A DNA stretch of 64,000 nucleotides from Thiocapsa marina 5811 (GTDB lineage: Bacteria > Pseudomonadota > Gammaproteobacteria > Chromatiales > Chromatiaceae), in contig NZ_AFWV01000011.1 in NCBI RefSeq assembly GCF_000223985.1, forward strand, positions 124,001-188,000. Direction: 5' to 3'. Positions 51,038 to 61,196 of this stretch are shown one piece after another. A program made the position numbers and the translations under genes. Position 1 is the first letter of the stretch. Every line of letters begins with the position of its first letter. The notes beneath the pieces were generated by a model. It was not told the DNA's origin, searched no databases, and saw only the letters and a list, made by a program, of their open reading frames with translations.

Positions 51038-53461
51038 TCAGATCTCGGGCGCGTCGTAGTAGCTCAGGTCGAGCCAGCCGGCGGCATCGCCGCGGTGCTC
51101 GTCATTCCAGCGATTGATCCAATCGTAGAAGGGCCAGAAACGCGCGCTGTCGCGCAAGACCCCATAGCGCGAGGCAAACCGATTCCAGTCGTCCTTGTTC
51201 TCGACGGCACGCAGATCCGTCAGAAAACGGCCCGCATCGGCGAGGTCCAGATCGATGAAGAGGTTCGGGAAGCCGTTGACCAGGGTCGGATAGACACTGA
51301 GGGTGTCTTCGTCCGGGAGCGCCTGACCGTTCTGAAACACCAGGGTATATTGAGACTTGTAAACGCGGTTCGCCACCAGCGAATAGACCCGATGACGATC
51401 CTGCGGCGGACCCTCCGCACGATTCAGTCTCAGCACCAGGACGCTCGGGAGCTGGGGCACGAAGGGCTGACCTTGAAGCGCCGTCAGCATGGAGACGGCC
51501 GACTCCCAGTCGTCGAAGTCCTCGATCGGGGCATCCACGGCGACCTCGGGCTTGACACGAGGGTTCAGCCGATCCGGCAGACCGCTGATGCGCGGCCCGA
51601 GGTGTCGGGCGATCTGTTCGACCAGGTCGATGAGAGGATCGGGTCCGCGAACCTCGATCCGAGTCGGTTGATCCACGGTCTCGAACGGGATCAGGCTCAG
51701 GGCCACCGAGCCGATGCCGCGCGTCCATTGATGGCGGATCCGCTCGCGCTCCTCGCGCGGCAACAGCCCGAGGAAACCGTCTTCGAACTCCTGGCGCAAC
51801 ATATTGAAGAAGAGCAGGGTTTCGAGCTTCCGAGCGTCGCCCGCCCAGTATTCGAAGCTGGCCACGGTGTCGTAGTAGAGACGCTCCAGCCCGCTGTAGC
51901 CCATCAGCCAGAAGGTCTGCGGCATACCGCCCTGCGCTCCCCGGAGCACCGAGACGTTGGTCTCGTGGCGCAGCAGGGTCAGCCAAGCGTTGCGGTTCTC
52001 GCCGTCACCGTCCCAGATCGCGTCGAGCGACCATCCCTCGGGATCGAGCCGTGCCCGAGTCTTGGCATAGGCATCGAGATAGGCCGCGTTGCCGACGAGC
52101 GAGCGGTCCATGAAGAGATCCCAATCGTCGAGACCCAAGCTGGGATCCCGCACCGAGATGTCGTAGGCCGGATCCAGAAAGAAGACCCAGAACTGATCCT
52201 TGACCGCGTAGGTCGCGATTTGACCGTTGCAGACCGGGCCGTAAGTGATCCCGCCGACAATGACCGCGGCGTTCTCGAGCAAGAAGCGGTAGCGGGACTC
52301 GGCCGGAATCGCCGCAAAGATGCGAAACGGATTGCCGATATCCCAAGGCGGATCGAGATCCGCATCGGCGGCCCAGTCCGGCGACAGAAAGAGCTCGCTC
52401 AGGCGCGCAATGTCGGTCGGGGCGAGGCGCCAGACGAAGAGACTCTTCTGCACCGGTGCCGCGGTGAGCTTCTCCAGCCTGTACCAGACGCGCTCGACAC
52501 CGGGATCCCCGTAAGGCAGCGCCGTGGAGATGAGCTCGATCGGCGCGTCCTCCGCCGAGCGACCGCCCCGGCCTTCGTCGAGCAGGGACGCGGGCGGTGT
52601 CGAGGAGCGTACCAGACGGAAGCGATCTCCCGGGCTGTCCTCGAGCACGATGGTGGCGAGGAAGACGTGCTCGAAGATGAAGCGGCTGACCAAGGCTTGG
52701 CGGGGATCCGAGCTGTTGAAGAAGGCCTCCCAGGCCGCAACGGCCGTCGGGTTGGCGAGCCTCCGCGCATTCGCCTCTTCCGCCTCCGTCGGACCGGGGG
52801 AGCCCCGTGCGATCCAGTCCCGCAAGATCGCGAAGTCCTCCTCGGCAAGTGCCGGCAGGCCGAACGGCATCCCCAGACCGGGGTGTTCCTGAAGCCTTGC
52901 GGCAAGCGCATCGGCGGTCGACGGACAGGTCCCCGCGAAGCGTTGCAGTCGAAAGGGATCGACGGACGCACGCGAAAAGCCGGGGACGTTGTGCCGCATG
53001 CCGGCGTCGATCATCCGATAGAGGATGGAGTCATCCAGATTGCTCTGCGCCGAGGCGGTGCGCGCCAGGATGGGATAGAAGCCGCGTTCGCGCCATTGCG
53101 CGGTGGAATCGGCCGCGTCCATATCGGTGCGCGGATCCGCGGTCAATCGCGTCGAGTACGGATTTTGGCCGAAACCGCCGCGGTCGACCCCGGGAAAGGA
53201 ATCCAGCTTGACGTTGCAGGGCGAGCCCAGACAGCCGTGACAGGCGATGCAGCGCCGGTCGAAGATAGGTTGGACTTGCGTACTGTAGTGCGGCGTCTCC
53301 GAGACGACTGATTCGGACGACGCACTGGCGGGCATCTCGCGGGCGGTGTCCCGCGGCTCCGCCGCGCGGAGCGGCGAAGCGAGCAGAAGCACAGCGAAGG
53401 CGATGGTGAGAGGAACCCGTGAATGCCGTATCAAGCCTAGGGTTCGTGCGTCAGGGTGCAT
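51038..53461 (-). CDS. cti: Fatty acid cis/trans isomerase
   Basis: Periplasmic heme enzyme converting cis to trans unsaturated phospholipid acyl chains under solvent or heat stress. 807 aa with an N-terminal signal sequence (PLTIAFAVLLLASPLRA) and the heme site RRCIACHGC (about residue 72). Conserved parts include LDSFPGV, GVERVWYRLE, YGPVCNGQIATYAVKDQFWVFF and FWLMGYSGLERLYYDTVA. Length is normal for Cti. It depends on cytochrome c maturation. Start at 53461 is the furthest ATG and is plausible. Confidence 0.93.
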   Translation of the reverse strand: MHPDARTLGLIRHSRVPLTIAFAVLLLASPLRAAEPRDTAREMPASASSESVVSETPHYSTQVQPIFDRRCIACHGCLGSPCNVKLDSFPGVDRGGFGQNPYSTRLTADPRTDMDAADSTAQWRERGFYPILARTASAQSNLDDSILYRMIDAGMRHNVPGFSRASVDPFRLQRFAGTCPSTADALAARLQEHPGLGMPFGLPALAEEDFAILRDWIARGSPGPTEAEEANARRLANPTAVAAWEAFFNSSDPRQALVSRFIFEHVFLATIVLEDSPGDRFRLVRSSTPPASLLDEGRGGRSAEDAPIELISTALPYGDPGVERVWYRLEKLTAAPVQKSLFVWRLAPTDIARLSELFLSPDWAADADLDPPWDIGNPFRIFAAIPAESRYRFLLENAAVIVGGITYGPVCNGQIATYAVKDQFWVFFLDPAYDISVRDPSLGLDDWDLFMDRSLVGNAAYLDAYAKTRARLDPEGWSLDAIWDGDGENRNAWLTLLRHETNVSVLRGAQGGMPQTFWLMGYSGLERLYYDTVASFEYWAGDARKLETLLFFNMLRQEFEDGFLGLLPREERERIRHQWTRGIGSVALSLIPFETVDQPTRIEVRGPDPLIDLVEQIARHLGPRISGLPDRLNPRVKPEVAVDAPIEDFDDWESAVSMLTALQGQPFVPQLPSVLVLRLNRAEGPPQDRHRVYSLVANRVYKSQYTLVFQNGQALPDEDTLSVYPTLVNGFPNLFIDLDLADAGRFLTDLRAVENKDDWNRFASRYGVLRDSARFWPFYDWINRWNDEHRGDAAGWLDLSYYDAPEI

Positions 53462-53564
53462 CCGACAAGCCTCTTATGAGCGATGCCTCGTCGAGCCTAT
53501 CCGGCATGACGGCCGGCGTGTCGAATCCATCCCGGAGATCCCGGGGCCGGAGTTGCGAAATACC

Positions 53565-54422
<858 letters not shown>

Positions 54423-54566
54423 TCAACCAATATGCGTACCCGCCCGCCGCGATAAGAAGCGATTCAAAAACAACAGAATCGTCACCGAGAGCCCGCGTCG
54501 CCACGCGTGCCGACTCGGCACGTCGGACCCGGTAAGTCTCGCCACATGGCCCCCGAAAAAAATTCC

Positions 54567-54652
54567 TGAACCGCGTCGACTCCAACGCCGATCGATGCGA
54601 AAACGACCGACACGAGACTCGAACCGACCAAGGAAGATCCGGACGCGGTTCA
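54567..54652. repeat. Interspersed inverted-end repeat, subgroup B, copy 4
   Basis: 86 bp from TGAACCGCGTC to GACGCGGTTCA (compensated ends). It contains the dnaJ stop (TGA, 54650-54652). On the minus strand it is followed by AATTTTTTT, so with the T-run it could act as a terminator hairpin after dnaJ. Confidence 0.8.
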
Positions 54653-55780
54653 GAGCCCGATCTTGTCGATAAAGCTCTTCACGCTGTCGAGCCAGGAATG
54701 CGATTGCGGGCTGTGCCGCGACCCGCCCTCCTTCATGCTCGCCTCGAACTCGCGCAGCAGCTCCTTTTGCCGCTCAGTGAGATTCACAGGCGTCTCGACC
54801 GTCACGCGACAGATGAGATCGCCGATCACGCCGCCGCGCACCGGTTTGACGCCCTTGCCGCGCACACGGAACATTTTGCCCGTCTGGGTTCCGGCCGGAA
54901 TCTTGAGCATCACCTTGCCGTCGAGCGTGGGCACCTCGAGCTCGCCGCCGAGCGCGGCCGTCACGAAACCGATCGGCACCTCGCAGTGCAGATGACTGTC
55001 CTCGCGGGTAAAGATCGGGTGCGATTTGACCTGGATCTGCACATACAGATCGCCGGGCGGTCCGCCGTACTCGCCGCGCTCGCCCTCGCCCGCAAGACGG
55101 ATTCGGTCGCCGGTATCCACGCCCGGGGGCACACGTACCGAGAGGGTCTTCTCCTCCTGGATGCGTCCCCGGCCCCGGCAATGCCCGCAGGCATCTTCGA
55201 TCACGCTGCCCGTTCCCCGACAGGTCGGACAGGTCTGCTGGATCGAGAAGAAACCCTGCTGCATTCGCACCTGCCCGCTGCCCCCGCAGGTCGTGCAGGT
55301 CTTGGGCTTGGTGCCCGGCTTGGCCCCGGTCCCTCCGCAGAACTGACAATCGACTTGGACCGGGATGCGGAACTTGACCTCCTTGCCGTTGACCGCGTCC
55401 TCGAGACTGAGCGACAGGTCGTAGCGCAGATCCACGCCGCGCTGGGTGCGTCGCGCGCCCGAACGCCCGCCGAAGATGTCCCCGAAGACGTCCCCGAAGA
55501 TGTCGGAGAAGGCGCCGCCGTCCCCTCCGGGACCGCCGAACCCACCGGCGCCCGCATCCACACCGGCATGGCCGAACTGGTCGTAGGCCGATCGCTTCTT
55601 CGGATCGCTGAGGACGTCGTACGCCAGCTTGGCCTCTTTGAATTTGGCCTCGGTATCCGCATCCCCGCTGTTGCGATCCGGGTGATACTTCATCGCCAGG
55701 CGGCGGAAAGCCTTCTTGAGGTCGGCCTCGCTCGCATTTCGCGAGACGCCCAAGACCTCGTAATAATCGCGTTTTGCCAT
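54650..55780 (-). CDS. dnaJ: Chaperone protein DnaJ
   Basis: Hsp40 co-chaperone of DnaK, 376 aa. J domain with YHPDRN (about 31-36), Gly/Phe-rich linker ([17 protein letters not shown]), four zinc-finger repeats ([42 protein letters not shown]) and the C-terminal substrate domains. Same strand as dnaK, with 321 bp between them that hold a repeat element and a hairpin. The stop codon lies in the downstream repeat. Confidence 0.97.
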   Translation of the reverse strand: MAKRDYYEVLGVSRNASEADLKKAFRRLAMKYHPDRNSGDADTEAKFKEAKLAYDVLSDPKKRSAYDQFGHAGVDAGAGGFGGPGGDGGAFSDIFGDVFGDIFGGRSGARRTQRGVDLRYDLSLSLEDAVNGKEVKFRIPVQVDCQFCGGTGAKPGTKPKTCTTCGGSGQVRMQQGFFSIQQTCPTCRGTGSVIEDACGHCRGRGRIQEEKTLSVRVPPGVDTGDRIRLAGEGERGEYGGPPGDLYVQIQVKSHPIFTREDSHLHCEVPIGFVTAALGGELEVPTLDGKVMLKIPAGTQTGKMFRVRGKGVKPVRGGVIGDLICRVTVETPVNLTERQKELLREFEASMKEGGSRHSPQSHSWLDSVKSFIDKIGL

Positions 55781-55787
55781 TGAATCC

Positions 55788-55913
55788 TAAACCGCGTCCA
55801 GAGTCATAATCGATGGTGTCCCGGGAACCGCCCCCCGCGGTACGAGGGGCGGTGGTGCATGACGCGACTCCGAGCGAATCCGAAAACGACGCGTACCGCT
55901 CCAGGTGCGGTTT
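55788..55913. repeat. Interspersed repeat, subgroup B, copy 5, with internal hairpin
   Basis: TAAACCGCGTCCAGAG at one end, CGCTCCAGGTGCGGTTTC at the other. About 126 bp because of an extra segment with an 8-bp stem (ACCGCCCC 55827-55834 / GGGGCGGT 55846-55853). It lies in the dnaK-dnaJ spacer, 8 bp upstream of dnaJ. Confidence 0.7.
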
Positions 55914-56101
55914 CGACATCGGCCGATTCATGCAAAGCCGAGCCGACGCGCAAAGAAGCGTTTTTGCCCTCGACCCGGCGATACCGTGTCGAGGGCACTG
56001 CAGCGTGACCGGTGACAGAGCCGAACATCGTGCCGAAACCACCGAGCGCCAGTCGAGACGAGCGCGTGTCGCGCATGGATTCGGACTGTCGGCCGCTTGA
56101 G
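55914..56101. other. Rest of the dnaK-dnaJ spacer, with a hairpin
   Basis: No gene seen. A perfect 9-bp stem GCCCTCGAC/GTCGAGGGC (55966-55974, 55988-55996) with a 13-nt loop lies in it. The T-run is on the wrong side for a terminator of minus-strand transcription, so it may serve mRNA processing or attenuation. Confidence 0.4.
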
Positions 56102-58036
56102 TTACTTCTTGTCGTCTTTGACCTCTTCGAACTCCGCATCGACCACGTCGTCACGCGCCGGCCCCGCGGACTCCTCGGGCTCGCCGCCGCCGGCCGGGCC
56201 CGCGCCCGGACCGCCGCTGTTTTGTGCATAGAGCCGCTCGGCCATCTTGGAGGAGGCATCGCCGAGTGTCTTGGTCAGGGCCTCGATGCGATCCTTGTCT
56301 TCGCCCTTCATGACCTCCTCGAGCTCCTTGATCGCAGCCTCGATCGAGTCCTTCTCGCCGGGCTCCATCTTCTCGCCGAGCTGCTCCATGGACTTGCGGG
56401 TCGCGTGGATCATGGTATCGGCATGGTTGCGCGCGGCGACCAGCGCATGGAACTGGCGATCTTCCTCGGCATGCGCCTCGGCGTCCTTGACCATCTGCGC
56501 GATCTCGGCATCCGACAGACCCGAAGACGCCTTGATGATGATCGACTGCTCCTTGCCGGTCGCCTTGTCCTTCGCCGAGACGTTGAGGATGCCGTTGGCG
56601 TCGATGTCGAACTTGACCTCGATCTGCGGCACGCCCCGGGGTGCCAGCGGGATATCGCTGAGATCGAAGCGCCCGAGCGACTTGTTGTGGATCGCCCGCT
56701 CGCGCTCCCCCTGCAGGACATGCACGGTCACCGCCGTCTGATTGTCGTCGGCGGTCGAGAAGACCTGCTGCGCCGACGTCGGGATGGTGGTGTTCTTCTC
56801 GATCAGCTTGGTCATGACGCCGCCGAGGGTCTCGATGCCGAGCGACAGCGGGGTGACGTCGAGCAACAGCACGTCCTTGACCTCGCCGCCGAGCACGCCG
56901 CCCTGGATCGCTGCGCCGATGGCGACGGCCTCGTCCGGATTGACGTCGCGACGCGGGCTCTTGCCGAAGAACTCCTCGACCTTGGCCTGCACCTTGGGCA
57001 TACGGGTCTGGCCGCCGACCAGGATGACCTCGTCGACCTCGCCCGCGGTCAGCCCGGCGTCCTTCAACGCGATCCGGCACGGATCGATCGTACGGTCGAC
57101 GAGATCCTCGACCAGTGATTCGAGCTTCGCGCGGGTCAGCTTGACGTTGAGATGCTTGGGCCCGGTCTGATCCGCCGTGATGTAGGGCAGATTGATGTCG
57201 GTCTGCTGGCTCGTGGAGAGCTCGATCTTGGCCTTCTCGGCGGCCTCCTTCAGGCGTTGCAGGGCCAGAGGATCGTTGCGCAGATCCACCGCCTGGCTCT
57301 TTTTGAATTCAGCCACCAGGAAATCGATGATGCGCATGTCGAAGTCCTCGCCGCCGAGGAAGGTATCCCCGTTGGTCGAGAGCACCTCGAACTGATGCTC
57401 TCCCTCGATCTCGGCGATCTCGATGATGGAGACGTCGAAGGTGCCGCCGCCCAGATCGTAGACCGCGATCTTCTGATCCCCGCGCTTCTTGTCCATCCCG
57501 TAGGCGAGCGCGGCCGCGGTCGGCTCGTTGATGATGCGTTTGACCTCGAGTCCGGCGATCCGGCCCGCGTCCTTGGTCGCTTGGCGCTGCGAGTCGTTGA
57601 AGTAGGCCGGGACCGTGATGACGGCCTCGGTGACCGCGTGGCCCAGATAGTCCTCGGCGGTCTTCTTCATCTTTTGAAGGACCTTCGCGGAGATCTCCGG
57701 CGGTGCCATCTTCTTGCCGTTGACCTCGACCCAGGCGTCGCCGTTGTCGGCCTTGACGATCTTGTAGGCGACCATGTCCTTGTCTTTGCTGACGACACTG
57801 TCCTCGTAACGGCGTCCGATCAGGCGCTTGATCGCGAACAGCGTATTCGCCGGGTTGGTGACCGACTGGCGCTTGGCGGACTGTCCGACGAGCACCTCTC
57901 CGTCACCCGTGTAGGCCACGATGGACGGTGTGGTGCGATCGCCTTCGGCGTTCTCGATGACCTTGACATTGTCGCCTTCCATCACGGCGACGCACGAGTT
58001 GGTCGTCCCGAGATCGATACCGATGATTTTTCCCAT
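56102..58036 (-). CDS. dnaK: Chaperone protein DnaK (Hsp70)
   Basis: ATP-dependent chaperone, 644 aa. Phosphate loop [17 protein letters not shown] at the N-terminus, second Hsp70 signature [16 protein letters not shown], third [14 protein letters not shown], and the C-terminal acidic tail [12 protein letters not shown]. The ATG at 58036 has GGAGA nine bases upstream; five extra codons are possible in frame but lack conservation. Confidence 0.98.
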   Translation of the reverse strand: MGKIIGIDLGTTNSCVAVMEGDNVKVIENAEGDRTTPSIVAYTGDGEVLVGQSAKRQSVTNPANTLFAIKRLIGRRYEDSVVSKDKDMVAYKIVKADNGDAWVEVNGKKMAPPEISAKVLQKMKKTAEDYLGHAVTEAVITVPAYFNDSQRQATKDAGRIAGLEVKRIINEPTAAALAYGMDKKRGDQKIAVYDLGGGTFDVSIIEIAEIEGEHQFEVLSTNGDTFLGGEDFDMRIIDFLVAEFKKSQAVDLRNDPLALQRLKEAAEKAKIELSTSQQTDINLPYITADQTGPKHLNVKLTRAKLESLVEDLVDRTIDPCRIALKDAGLTAGEVDEVILVGGQTRMPKVQAKVEEFFGKSPRRDVNPDEAVAIGAAIQGGVLGGEVKDVLLLDVTPLSLGIETLGGVMTKLIEKNTTIPTSAQQVFSTADDNQTAVTVHVLQGERERAIHNKSLGRFDLSDIPLAPRGVPQIEVKFDIDANGILNVSAKDKATGKEQSIIIKASSGLSDAEIAQMVKDAEAHAEEDRQFHALVAARNHADTMIHATRKSMEQLGEKMEPGEKDSIEAAIKELEEVMKGEDKDRIEALTKTLGDASSKMAERLYAQNSGGPGAGPAGGGEPEESAGPARDDVVDAEFEEVKDDKK

Positions 58037-58128
58037 GAGCGTATTCTCCAATAAGGTGTCTTGTGTGGCTGAACGGCCCCGAAGTTGCCTCTGAGGTTGG
58101 GTGAAACCCCTATCCGTTCAAGCCGATA

Positions 58129-58734
58129 TCAGGAGGCATCCTGAGAGACCATAACCAGTGCCGGACGCACCAGGCGCCCGTTGAGCGTGTAGCCTTTCTG
58201 CATGACGGCCACCACGGTGTTCGGCGGCAGATCCGAGCGCGGCTGCATCGTCATCGCTTGATGAAACTCCGGGTCGAAGGGTTGCTCGACGGGATCCACC
58301 GGGGCCACGCCGAACCGTTCCATCACGTCGCCCATGAGCTTCAGTGTCAGCTCCATGCCTTCGCGAAGCTTGGCGATATCCGCCCCCTCGGCAAGTGCCG
58401 CATCGTGTCCGAGCTCCAGGCTGTCGCGCACCTGCAGGAGCTCGCGCACAAAGCTGTCCAGCGCATACTTGTGGGCCTTCTCCAGCTCGGCGGCGTGGCG
58501 GCGACGCAGATTCTCCATTTCGGCGCGAACCCGTAGCGCCTGGTCGCGCAGGGATTCCGCCTCCGCGCGCGCGACGGCCAGTTGGGACTGGAGCTCCTCT
58601 GGCGTCGGGGCCTCCGAAGCACTCGCTCGATCGCCCTCGGCGTCACCCGCACGGGACGCGGAGGCGTCCTCGAGAAGGGCCTCCTCCGCCGTCGATGCGT
58701 TCGCTTCGGTCTGTTTCTCTGATTCCGTACTCAT
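58129..58734 (-). CDS. grpE: Nucleotide exchange factor GrpE
   Basis: ADP release factor for DnaK, 201 aa. An acidic, low-complexity N-terminus (about 1-55) precedes the long coiled coil (LRDQALRVRAEMENLRRRH) and the beta domain ending EPF-like VDPVEQPFDPEFHQAMTMQ and VVAVMQKGYTLNGRLVRPALVMVS. ATG at 58734 with GGGAGA upstream. Lies between hrcA and dnaK in the heat-shock cluster. Confidence 0.96.
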   Translation of the reverse strand: MSTESEKQTEANASTAEEALLEDASASRAGDAEGDRASASEAPTPEELQSQLAVARAEAESLRDQALRVRAEMENLRRRHAAELEKAHKYALDSFVRELLQVRDSLELGHDAALAEGADIAKLREGMELTLKLMGDVMERFGVAPVDPVEQPFDPEFHQAMTMQPRSDLPPNTVVAVMQKGYTLNGRLVRPALVMVSQDAS

Positions 58735-58818
58735 TACGTTCTCCCGTATCCCGGTCCGCCGCTCCGCCGCGCTGCGATTGCGCACCGCGGCCGCACACGA
58801 CCGATCCAAAGCCTGAAA

Positions 58819-59871
58819 CTATTGTCTGAGCGCCGCCGCCAGCAGTCGAGCGGTGACGTCTACGATCGGGATGACACGCTGATAGTCCATGCGCGTCGGG
58901 CCGATCACGCCCAGCACCCCGACGACCTCGTCGTCCACCCGGTAGGTCTGGGTCACGACGCTGCAGTCGCCCAAGAGCGAATAACCCGACTCCTCGCCGA
59001 TAAAGATCTGAACCCCGTCCGCGGCGATACAGCGATCGAGGATATGCAGAATCTCGCGCTTTTCGTTGAAGGCGTCGAAAAGCTGCCTGAGCCGCTCCAT
59101 GCTGGCCAGCTCGCCGAACTCCATCAGGTTGGTCTGACCGGCGATGAAGCAGTCATCCTTGCGCTCGGCCGACTCGACGACCTCATGGGCCAGCATCACC
59201 GCGCGCATCATGAGCCGATCCATGTTGCGATGCGTGCTCTTGAGGTCCTCGACGAGGCGCTTGCGCACGTCCTTGATGTCTTGGCCGGTAAAGATCTCGT
59301 TCAGGTAGTTCGACGCCTGCTCGAGTTGCGAGGCACTGAACCGGCGCTCGGTCGCGATGATGCGGTTATGGACTTCGCCCTCGCTGGTCACGAGGATGGC
59401 CAACACCCGTGTCCCCGACAAGGGTAACAGCTCGATTTGGCGAAACACATTGCGCTCGTGACGCGGCAGCATCACGACACCGGCGAGGTGCGTGATCCCC
59501 GACAAGAGCGTCGAGGCCGTCTCGACGAGCGATTTGGCGTCGGACCGGGTGTCGAACCGAGTCCGCAGACTGGCGATGTCGTCTTCGGACGGCGGACGCA
59601 CGGTCAGGAGGGTATCGACGAATAGACGATACCCGGCGACCGTGGGAACCCGTCCCGCGGAGGTGTGCGGAGAGACCACGAGACCGAGGTCTTCCAGATC
59701 CGCCATGACATTGCGGACCGTCGCGGGACTCAAGTCCAACCCGGTATCCTTCGCCAAGGTCCGCGAGCCGACGGGCTGACCTTCCCGAATGTAGCGCTCC
59801 ACGAGCGCCTTCAGGAAATGGAGCGCACGTTCGCTGACCTGACCCTCGGTGTTACGTGTCTCGCTTGACAA
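58819..59871 (-). CDS. hrcA: Heat-inducible transcription repressor HrcA
   Basis: Repressor that binds CIRCE and loses activity on heat shock. 350 aa from TTG at 59871, the normal length; no ATG or GTG is in frame near there. The winged helix is GSRTLAKDTGLDLSPATVRNVMADLEDLGLV, with SAGRVPTVAGYRLFVD after it, then a GAF-like dimer domain and IGPTRMDYQRVIPIVD at the end. The frame stays open to 60135 but that part is not conserved and reaches into CIRCE. First gene of the hrcA-grpE-dnaK-dnaJ group. Confidence 0.93.
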   Translation of the reverse strand: MSSETRNTEGQVSERALHFLKALVERYIREGQPVGSRTLAKDTGLDLSPATVRNVMADLEDLGLVVSPHTSAGRVPTVAGYRLFVDTLLTVRPPSEDDIASLRTRFDTRSDAKSLVETASTLLSGITHLAGVVMLPRHERNVFRQIELLPLSGTRVLAILVTSEGEVHNRIIATERRFSASQLEQASNYLNEIFTGQDIKDVRKRLVEDLKSTHRNMDRLMMRAVMLAHEVVESAERKDDCFIAGQTNLMEFGELASMERLRQLFDAFNEKREILHILDRCIAADGVQIFIGEESGYSLLGDCSVVTQTYRVDDEVVGVLGVIGPTRMDYQRVIPIVDVTARLLAAALRQ

Positions 59872-60128
59872 TGTGCGTCTGCCATAATGCCGGCGGTAAT
59901 TAGGGATCTCGACCACGGCGAGCGACGTCGTTCGGTCGCGCTCGGCGGAAACCGGACGCGGCTGCTCCCGCAGAACACGCGCTCGACGGGACTGTCCGCG
60001 ATCTCGTCGTTTCCCGAAACCACAGTCGAAGACGACTCGAGGGAGACACGGCGGATGCCGACGGACTCCGTGCTGCGATTCGGCGCCGAGCAGACCGCCG
60101 AGCAGACCCGGGCCGCCCGCGGCGTGTT
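59872..60128 (-). other. Long 5' leader between CIRCE and hrcA
   Basis: 257 bp with no recognisable gene. If the promoter at 60162-60190 drives hrcA, this is an unusually long untranslated leader. Confidence 0.5.
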
Positions 60129-60155
60129 TTAGCACTCACCTCAGCAGAGTGCTAA
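60129..60155. promoter_or_regulatory. CIRCE operator
   Basis: TTAGCACTC-N9-GAGTGCTAA, a perfect match to the HrcA-binding consensus. It overlaps the expected transcription start of the hrcA promoter. Confidence 0.97.
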
Positions 60156-60161
60156 CACGGC

Positions 60162-60190
60162 AATTTAGGGATTCGGGGCAAGCCTGTCAA
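60162..60190 (-). promoter_or_regulatory. Sigma70 promoter for the hrcA operon
   Basis: On the minus strand TTGACA (60185-60190), 17 bp, TAAATT (60162-60167), with CIRCE starting 6 bp downstream. Classic repressor-over-start arrangement. Confidence 0.85.
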
Positions 60191-60280
60191 GGCTGCTCGG
60201 TCCGCCTATTGGCGCCATCCCTCGCCCATGCTAGCTTTAGCCCTCGCACGCCCTTCCGGATTCCAGCCCTGACAGACCTC

Positions 60281-61174
60281 ATGCCGCAATTCAACACCGT
60301 CGGCATCATCGCGAAACAAGGCGACCCGGAGAAGGTGGTCGGGACGTTGCGTCATCTGCGCGCCTACCTGCATTCTCGACACCTGCGTGTGCTGCTCGAC
60401 GCCGAGAGCGCCCATCTGCTCGGCGCGGAGGTCGGGGCAGCGGTGCCGATCCCGGAGCTCGGCGCCGCATGCGACCTGGTCATCGTGGTGGGCGGTGACG
60501 GGACCCTGCTGCATGCCGCGCGTATGATGGCGGCCTACGGGGTCCCGCTGGTCGGGATCAACCTCGGGCGACTCGGATTCCTGGTCGATGTCTCGCCCGG
60601 GGATATCGAGTCCTCGCTCGACCCGATCCTTGCCGGCGCATACCAATCGGACCATCGCGCCATGCTCTCGGTCCGCGTGATTGCCGAGGACGGGCTCGAG
60701 CGCAGCTACTCGGCCCTGAACGACGTCGTCATTCACAAATGGAATACGGCCCGCATGATCGAGCTCGAGATGGACATCGACGGCGTCTTCGTCTCCGCAC
60801 AACGCTCGGACGGCCTGATCATCGCTACGCCGACGGGATCGACGGCCTATGCGCTCTCGGGCGGCGGCCCGCTGGTGGATCCTGCCCTGGATGCGCTCTT
60901 GTTGGTGCCCATCTGCCCGCACGATCTGAGCAACCGCCCCCTCGTGGTGCCGGGCGATCGGCGGATCGAGGTCAGGGTACGCGGACTGGATCAGGCTCAC
61001 GTGCAGGTGACCTGCGACGGGCAGGCGGACCTGCAGCTGCCCCCGCGCGCATCCATCGAGGTCGTGCGACATCGGCATTCCGCCCATCTGCTCCATCCGC
61101 ATGGCCACGATCACTACCAGATCCTGAGGGCGAAACTCGGCTGGGGCGGCCATCTGCCCCCCATCGTTCCTTAG
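60281..61174 (+). CDS. nadK: NAD kinase
   Basis: Phosphorylates NAD to NADP. 297 aa with VVGGDGTLLHAARMM (about 66-80), INLGRLGFLVDV, SDGLIIATPTGSTAYALSGGGP and a C-terminal half typical of NadK. The ATG at 60281 fits the family start FNTVGIIAKQG. It is divergent from hrcA, with CIRCE in between, and precedes recN by 22 bp, a common gammaproteobacterial order. Confidence 0.97.
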   Translation: MPQFNTVGIIAKQGDPEKVVGTLRHLRAYLHSRHLRVLLDAESAHLLGAEVGAAVPIPELGAACDLVIVVGGDGTLLHAARMMAAYGVPLVGINLGRLGFLVDVSPGDIESSLDPILAGAYQSDHRAMLSVRVIAEDGLERSYSALNDVVIHKWNTARMIELEMDIDGVFVSAQRSDGLIIATPTGSTAYALSGGGPLVDPALDALLLVPICPHDLSNRPLVVPGDRRIEVRVRGLDQAHVQVTCDGQADLQLPPRASIEVVRHRHSAHLLHPHGHDHYQILRAKLGWGGHLPPIVP

Positions 61175-61196
61175 GGGCGCCGGCGGACGTTTCTCG

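Noticed and set aside
55966-55996. Hairpin downstream of dnaK as a Rho-independent terminator
   Set aside because: The T-run is on the wrong side for minus-strand transcription.
59872-60135. Extended hrcA N-terminus from GTG at 60135
   Set aside because: It would start inside CIRCE and add 88 non-conserved residues; HrcA length fits the TTG at 59871.
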